Assembly: GCA_905221605.1 (NCBI GenBank) | Contig: CAJNDS010002526.1 | Coordinates: 173,591 to 237,590, forward strand | DNA: 64,000 bases | Direction of reading: 5' to 3' | From: Symbiodinium natans | Taxonomy: Eukaryota > Sar > Dinophyceae > Suessiales > Symbiodiniaceae | In this document: piece by piece, positions 58,901 to 64,000 of the stretch | Layout of the letters: each line of letters opens with the position of its first letter | How positions within the stretch are numbered: position 1 is the stretch's first letter | Made by a program: the position numbers and the translations under genes | Notes under the pieces: generated by a model | The model's database searches: none | Told to the model about the DNA's origin: nothing | What the model saw: the letters and a program-made list of their open reading frames with translations, nothing else

Positions 58901-60639
58901 TCGCTGCTCCCGCCGGCCAGAGCCGCCTGCCGCTGCGGCCCTGACGCAGGTCTGCCGGGCACTGTGGGCCGTAGTCGTGTCACCGACTGGACTACGTTAC
59001 ATCGGACAGCATGGCAGACGGAAGGTGCGCAAAAAAAAAGAACGTCAGCGCCCCAACCAGAGGCGCCCACACCTGTAGCCTGTAACGTCACATGGGGTGC
59101 CTGAACCGTTTGTTTTGCGCCCCCAGTGCCTGCAGCGCCCCAACACGCGCCAATCGGAGGCCCGCGAGCCGCCGTTCAGGGGTGCCTGGTATGACCGAGG
59201 GCCTCCCGAACGTGGCGTGCAGTCGCCTACCAATTCGTGGCTGTACGTGCCGCTCCTCCTTGGTGCACGGGGAACACTCACTGATCGGGCGCTCGCCTTG
59301 TGGTGCGCAGAGGCACGTGCTGCGCTACAGTGGGAGGAGGCTCGCCGAATGCTGGCGGTTTCGGCCCCAGTTCCAGTTGCCGCACTCACGGAGGCAGTGA
59401 TGGCAGCGGCTAGCCATCGCAATGAGGACTTGGCCCAGGCTGCTCTCGAAGAGGCGGCGTGCTCCCTTCCAGCACTTTGGTGCACCTAGGATGGGTGGTG
59501 CGCCACATTGGTTCATTCGCCCGCAAGCCCAGAAGATAACAATCAGCAAAATTCACATAGTTTTTGCCTACCAGGCTGTAGTTCTGTAAGCTTCGCTTGG
59601 AACACGAAACGTGAGGGCACGCTAGCAATGAACATGTGAATATGTGACCGTTTTATATGCTGTATTTGATGCACGAAACGCATCGAAACGCCAAGGTGCA
59701 CCTTCAGACCCACAGCCATGTCGCACTCGTAGGTTCGAGCATATGTTGCCACGACAGGTCCGAGGTATCGTTCGCGGTATCGTTCGGGTATCGTTCCGAC
59801 AACAATACACCCCCCCCCATCCGAAGCCCATTTCTTGAGGTTACGTTTCAAATGGCAGTTCCGTTCTATCGCTGTGCCCTGCGGGAAGGCTCCGCGAAAC
59901 AGGCATTTTGTCAGCGTCTCAAGCTAGCCTCACGTGGCCATCACCGAGAGGTAGCTTGAAAAAGAAGTTCACGGGTGGATTCATGGCAGCGGTACTGTCT
60001 TATCGCTGTGCCCTGGGAAGACTCCGCAAAACATGCGTTTTTTCATAATTACATCCTAATTGGTCTCAGCATGCTATCCCCGAGAGGCAGAGAATTTTTC
60101 CTATCATTATCGCATGTTTTGGGCCTTGTGTGCCCTCGGGGTTTCGGTTCGAGGAAAAAAGGTTTCGGTTTTGGGCAATCTTCTTGAGATGTTGGGCTAA
60201 CTTCTGTGCCCAGGGGTTGGGCTATCTACAAGGTGATTGGGCCAAGAAACCACGCGCGCTCGTACGGCGGCTCGGCGTTGGCGAGCGCGCTTGACCGCTT
60301 CTCGGACGAGTTCCGCCGCGCACTCGCACCGCCAGCACCGCGTTCCGCCGTGGAGGCGCCACACGTCTCCGAAAACCGCGATGAGCACGTGGACGGAGAC
60401 GAACAAACATCTGGTCCGGAACTGGCCCGGGCCATGCCGGCGCCGGTGGCCCAACATCCGGAAAGTGAGGCCGAGACTGTTGGAGCGGTTGCGAATGAGG
60501 CGCCGCCGTAGGCAGCCGCGCCGCCCTGGCCTGGCTCAGCAGTCGGCCTCGCACAGGAGTTCCGCGAACGGTTGCCGACCATGCGCACGGTACCCCGATG
60601 TTTAACCACGGGGGTGCGCAGGTGCCTGACCCCTTGCCT
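58901..60639. other. Inter-LINE region with an unassigned ORF and a diverged tandem pair
   Basis: The open frame 59097-59489 (plus strand, about 130 codons) reads Ala/Leu-rich and helical toward its end (MAAASHRNEDLAQAALEEAA). It may be a LINE 3' part or unrelated. A diverged pair of about 95-bp segments that share TATCGCTGTGCCCTG and AAACA.GC.TTTT lies at about 59866-59960 and 60000-60095. From about 60200 GC-rich sequence resumes, with an open frame at 60206-60511 of unknown nature. Confidence 0.35.
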
Positions 60640-63600
60640 CAATGATCAGCCAATCGCTTATCGGCGGAAGGATGGCGCTGCCCGAGAAGCGGCGTGGAAG
60701 CTGTTCTTGCCCCGCGTTTGCTCCTGGCACACTGCCCATGATTCCAGGTCAGTTGGCCGAGGTATGCCGAGGTGCTCTCCTGCGTCGTGTCTGGGAACAA
60801 AAACATAAAAACTGGGCCAACACAACCCTCCCCGCACCGATTCAGCGGTCCTTGAAGAAGCTTGTGACAGGGTGCGCGACGGGCAGCGGTCCTGGGCACG
60901 CCCAGCCCTCACAGCGGCTGCGCTGGACCTGGTAATGATGAAACTAACCAAGCCTTGTCGGATCCTACGCGGCGGCCACCCCATCGGCGCCGGAAGATAC
61001 CTGCAGAGGTGTTGAACCATGAGCTGGCCGAGGCAGGCCGTCACTCTGTCGGTCCAACAGGTGGCGGAGCCGCTCCGTCCGCACCAGGCCTTTCGGGAGC
61101 AACAGTTGACCACTACAAGTTGTTCCTCGACGACCCCGCGGCGCTCGAGCTCCTGGCTTTCGCCATCAACTGCTTTGCACAGGCTGACGTGCCCCCTCTC
61201 CCTGTCAAGGGGAATGTTGCAGGAAACGTTTTCCGCAGGTTGGTTTCTCGGGTGCTCGCACGTGCCTTCGCCACGTTTTCGACGAGGCCACCCGGCCGTA
61301 TCAGTACGCCCTGAGTACCCGGGCAAGAACAGCCTCCCAGCATCTCCCAACCATGCTCCGCGCAGCCACGGAGCTCGACCCTGAAACGACGCTGGTCTCA
61401 CTCGATGGCCGCAGCGCATATGACAGCGTCAGCCGCGCAGCCATTATGGGCAAACTCAAAGGGGTGGCGCCGCTAATCTTGCCCTTCGTCCGGTCTTTGT
61501 ATGCGCGTGTCTCCACGTACCTGTGGTGGGATGACAGCAGCCGCTGCCATGAGATCGCGCAAGCCGAAGGGGTAGAGCAGGGCGACTCCCTCGCATCCGC
61601 GCTGTTCGCGCTTGGCCAGCACGATGCGCTGGCGGCGGCAGCACGAGAGCTGGAAGCGGTGGAATTCTTGGCAGCCTTCCTGGACGACATTCTTTTACGT
61701 CGTCACCTCGCGCGGCCAATTGGATGCTGGTCACTGCCACCATCGAGCGCGAGGCCGGGGTTGCTGCAAACCTTGGCAAAACGCGCGTGTATCATGGCCA
61801 TGCGCCGCGAGGCATACACGAGCTCGGTGAGGACGTGTGGCGCAGCGACAAGCCCCTCGCACAACGCGGGTTCGTTGCTTTGGGCGCGCCCATCGGCCAC
61901 CCGGAATTGATTCGGTCATGCGCCAGCAGCCGCCTCGAAGAGGAGCGCCGCCTTCCGCCTGCTGCTCCAATTGCCTCAGCTCCCGGACCTGCTGTGTGCA
62001 TGGCTGCTAATCTTTTTTTGCGCAACTCCCCGCGCTCAGCACCTGCTGCGCACTGCTCCTCCGGCCGCGATAGCCGATTACGCACGTGCGCATGACGATG
62101 CGATCTAGCAGACGATGCAAGACATGCTGGGCGGCCAAGCGGCTGATGCTGAGGCTGCGCAGTGTCAAGCCCGGGACATTGCCTTCCTGCCAGCCTCCTT
62201 CGGGGGTGTGGGCCTTTTGCAATCTTTTGCATGCGGAGCGCATCTCGCCTGCAGCCTATTGGGCGGCATGGGCGGACGCACTGCCTGGGCTGCAACAGCG
62301 GTGTCCCGAAGCGCGAGCGTTGTTCAAGAGCTCCAGCCCGGCTGCAGGCGTCCACCGACGAGCAAGGATGGGAATGTCTGCGCACAGCGCCGCCGCAAGA
62401 GGTTGGTGGTGAGCCCGGCGTCTGGGATGCTGCTCTCGCAGTCCACACTTCTTGCCGAGGGCGGGTCTTGCTGCCAGCCATTCGGCCCAACGACCGAGCA
62501 CTGCTGCGTTCCCAGGCAGGTCCACATGCAGGGGCAGGGCTCGCCGCCATCCCTGCCGACCCCGCAACATCCCGCAACGACGCTTGCGCCAGACCTCATG
62601 CACCTCGCGCTCCGGCGCCGACTGCATTTGCCCCTGTCTTTTATTCCCGGACTTTTATACCTGCTGATCCGTTTGGTCGGCTAAGCGGCTCCGAAACTAA
62701 ACTGCCCGGGCACGCTACGCCCGCAGCGGCAGCCGACCCGGGCTTCAGCGCAGCGGCAGGCGACTCGGTCCGTCCGGGTCGCCAAGAGCCAGGACGGCAG
62801 CCAGGGTCGGCAGGCTGTCTTGCGCCGGCCCCGCTACCGCCCTTGCGTTAAGTGCAGCGCCTCATCGCACTGCGCGCGCGCGCCGGGCCCCAGCCACACT
62901 GTGTAGTGCAGCCACCCAGGGATGAGCACGTCGCTGGTGGGGGGAATTAGCCGTTGCCGTCCAGCGAGCGGCCCGAAGTGCCGTCCTTGGCATCTGGACG
63001 ATGCCCCCGCTGCCCACAGCTGACAGCGACATGCCTCTAGCTAAGGTCCTTCAGTTTGTTGCGGACACGGCGCCCAGCAGGCGCCGCCGCGGTGGTGAGG
63101 CCCGTATGGCCCGTCCCCCCCGACCCCCGACCCCCGCGAGGACATGCTGCGGAACAAGGCGTGCGAAAAAAAAAATCCTGAGCGTGTTCGTTGCTAACAC
63201 GCGGGCAAGACTGCCCTGCAGCGCCTCTAACGTGCTCAGCACGACCGCCTGCGCGGCCGCATTCCACAGTTGTCCAGCCTTACTCTCCGCGTTGCGGGAT
63301 GTGACCGCCTGCGTGGGCCTTTCTCCTTGATGCCTCGTTCCGCCAGCGCCGCCGCGCGCTTTCGAGCCAGGCGATGCCCTATGGGGATGGCAGCGCCAAG
63401 CTGCCGGAGTGCGACGAGCTCGAGTGCGACGAGCTCGCGTGCGACCTTGCGTCCCGTGGGCTCCGTACCATCACGGTCCCCAGTACACGCGATGCCGTTT
63501 CCCTTCCGAATGCGCAATTCCACATCCAGCTGCTGCGGCGCCCGCGCTTGTCCCTGCCGCTCGCCCCCCCGCGCGTGCAGCTGCCGTGGCAGGCTCATGC

Positions 63601-64000
63601 AGGCTCGACTTTTTCGGGGACCACTGCGCCGCGTGCGTTACTAGCGGCGTCAGTGCTCGCTGCGCGCGCAGGGCCGCTCGAGCACGCTGTGCCGCGAGGC
63701 CGTTTCTCCTGTCGCCCGCAATGTCCGCGATCGCCGACATGAACATCGACGTGCCCGTCGCTGACGACAGGCGCGTCGACGTCCTTGCCAATGGCCTGCC
63801 CCTCTGGCACAGCTCCCTGCTTGATTGACGTTACGCTCGTCTCCCCGCTCACTCGTGCGGGTGAGCCCCACCCACGGGCTGATGTCGAGCCGGCGCGTCG
63901 TCACCGCAGCACGGCGCTAGCGACACGGCACTCATCCCGAACTCATCCGCGGCTGGCGGTGCCGCTTGGTCGTCATTGGCCTGGAAGTGGGCGGGTGCTT
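60640..64000 (+). pseudogene. LINE copy 2 with RT core and endonuclease-like region, frameshifted, open at right edge
   Basis: The region before RT begins near 60680 (AAWKLFLPR). GLSGATVDHYKLFLDDPAALELLAF (about 61090-61170) leads to FRRLVSRVLAR and the fingers. RT motif A is LVSLDGRSAYDSVSR (61393-61437), motif B is EGVEQGDSLASALFALGQ, and motif C is AFLDDI (61673-61690). Two frame changes near 61690 and 61720 lead to ANLGKTRVYHG and VWRSDKPLAQRGFVALG, then the thumb and LPASFGGVGLLQS. LALRRRLHLPL lies near 62600. The end of the protein is at 63520-63990: FGDHCAACVTSG, then MNIDVPVADDRRVDVLANG, then after a frame change IDVTLVSPLTRAGEPHPRA. The Asp, Asp-x-Thr pattern here resembles a PD-(D/E)xK restriction-like endonuclease, as in early LINE clades. 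The copy is broken as assembled. Confidence 0.72.

Overview
The window looks like nuclear DNA of a dinoflagellate, most likely of a Symbiodiniaceae-like lineage. Four things point there. Telomere-type TTTAGGG/CCCTAAA tracts recur inside the sequence. Two inferred introns in one transposon start with GC and end with AG, a donor type common in dinoflagellates. The transposable-element proteins belong to families I know from dinoflagellate gene sets. Gene density is very low and simple repeats are abundant. I could not identify a single ordinary cellular gene. Everything with recognisable protein homology is mobile-element derived.

Layout. Bases 1-1310 are a G-rich tandem array. Bases 1311-23638 are gene-poor and hold a 26-bp minisatellite (about 6540-6815), an interstitial telomere-like tract (9591-9848), a TGTGTCTC/TGTGTGTC satellite (17212-17864) and a GTCC-rich tract (19137-19285). 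Bases 23639-41298 are a tyrosine-recombinase retrotransposon with split direct repeats in the order A1 - genes - B1 A2 - B2. It encodes a gag-like protein, a tyrosine recombinase, a remnant of a C5-cytosine methyltransferase, reverse transcriptase and RNase H, and it carries several frameshifts. Between its RT and RNase H sits a 10,982-bp DNA transposon (29109-40090) with perfect 24-bp terminal inverted repeats. Removing it rejoins the RT and RNase H reading frames exactly.

The inserted DNA transposon carries a 587-residue transposase-like gene and several accessory genes, two of which appear to contain GC-AG introns. It also carries telomere-like blocks, TA-rich tracts, a pair of mutually inverted palindromes, and a repeated near-palindrome (11-bp arms, one-base centre). 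The core of that palindrome also lies inside the reading frames, where it always encodes Ser-Ser-Glu-Glu. This nested system is the most unusual part of the window.

Bases 41299-57381 are again gene-poor, with CT, GA, GT and other simple repeats. From 57382 to the right edge the sequence turns GC-rich and holds a truncated copia-like gag fused to a LINE fragment, then a second LINE copy that keeps its RT core and an apparent restriction-like endonuclease region. Both LINE copies are on the + strand and are broken by frameshifts and deletions.
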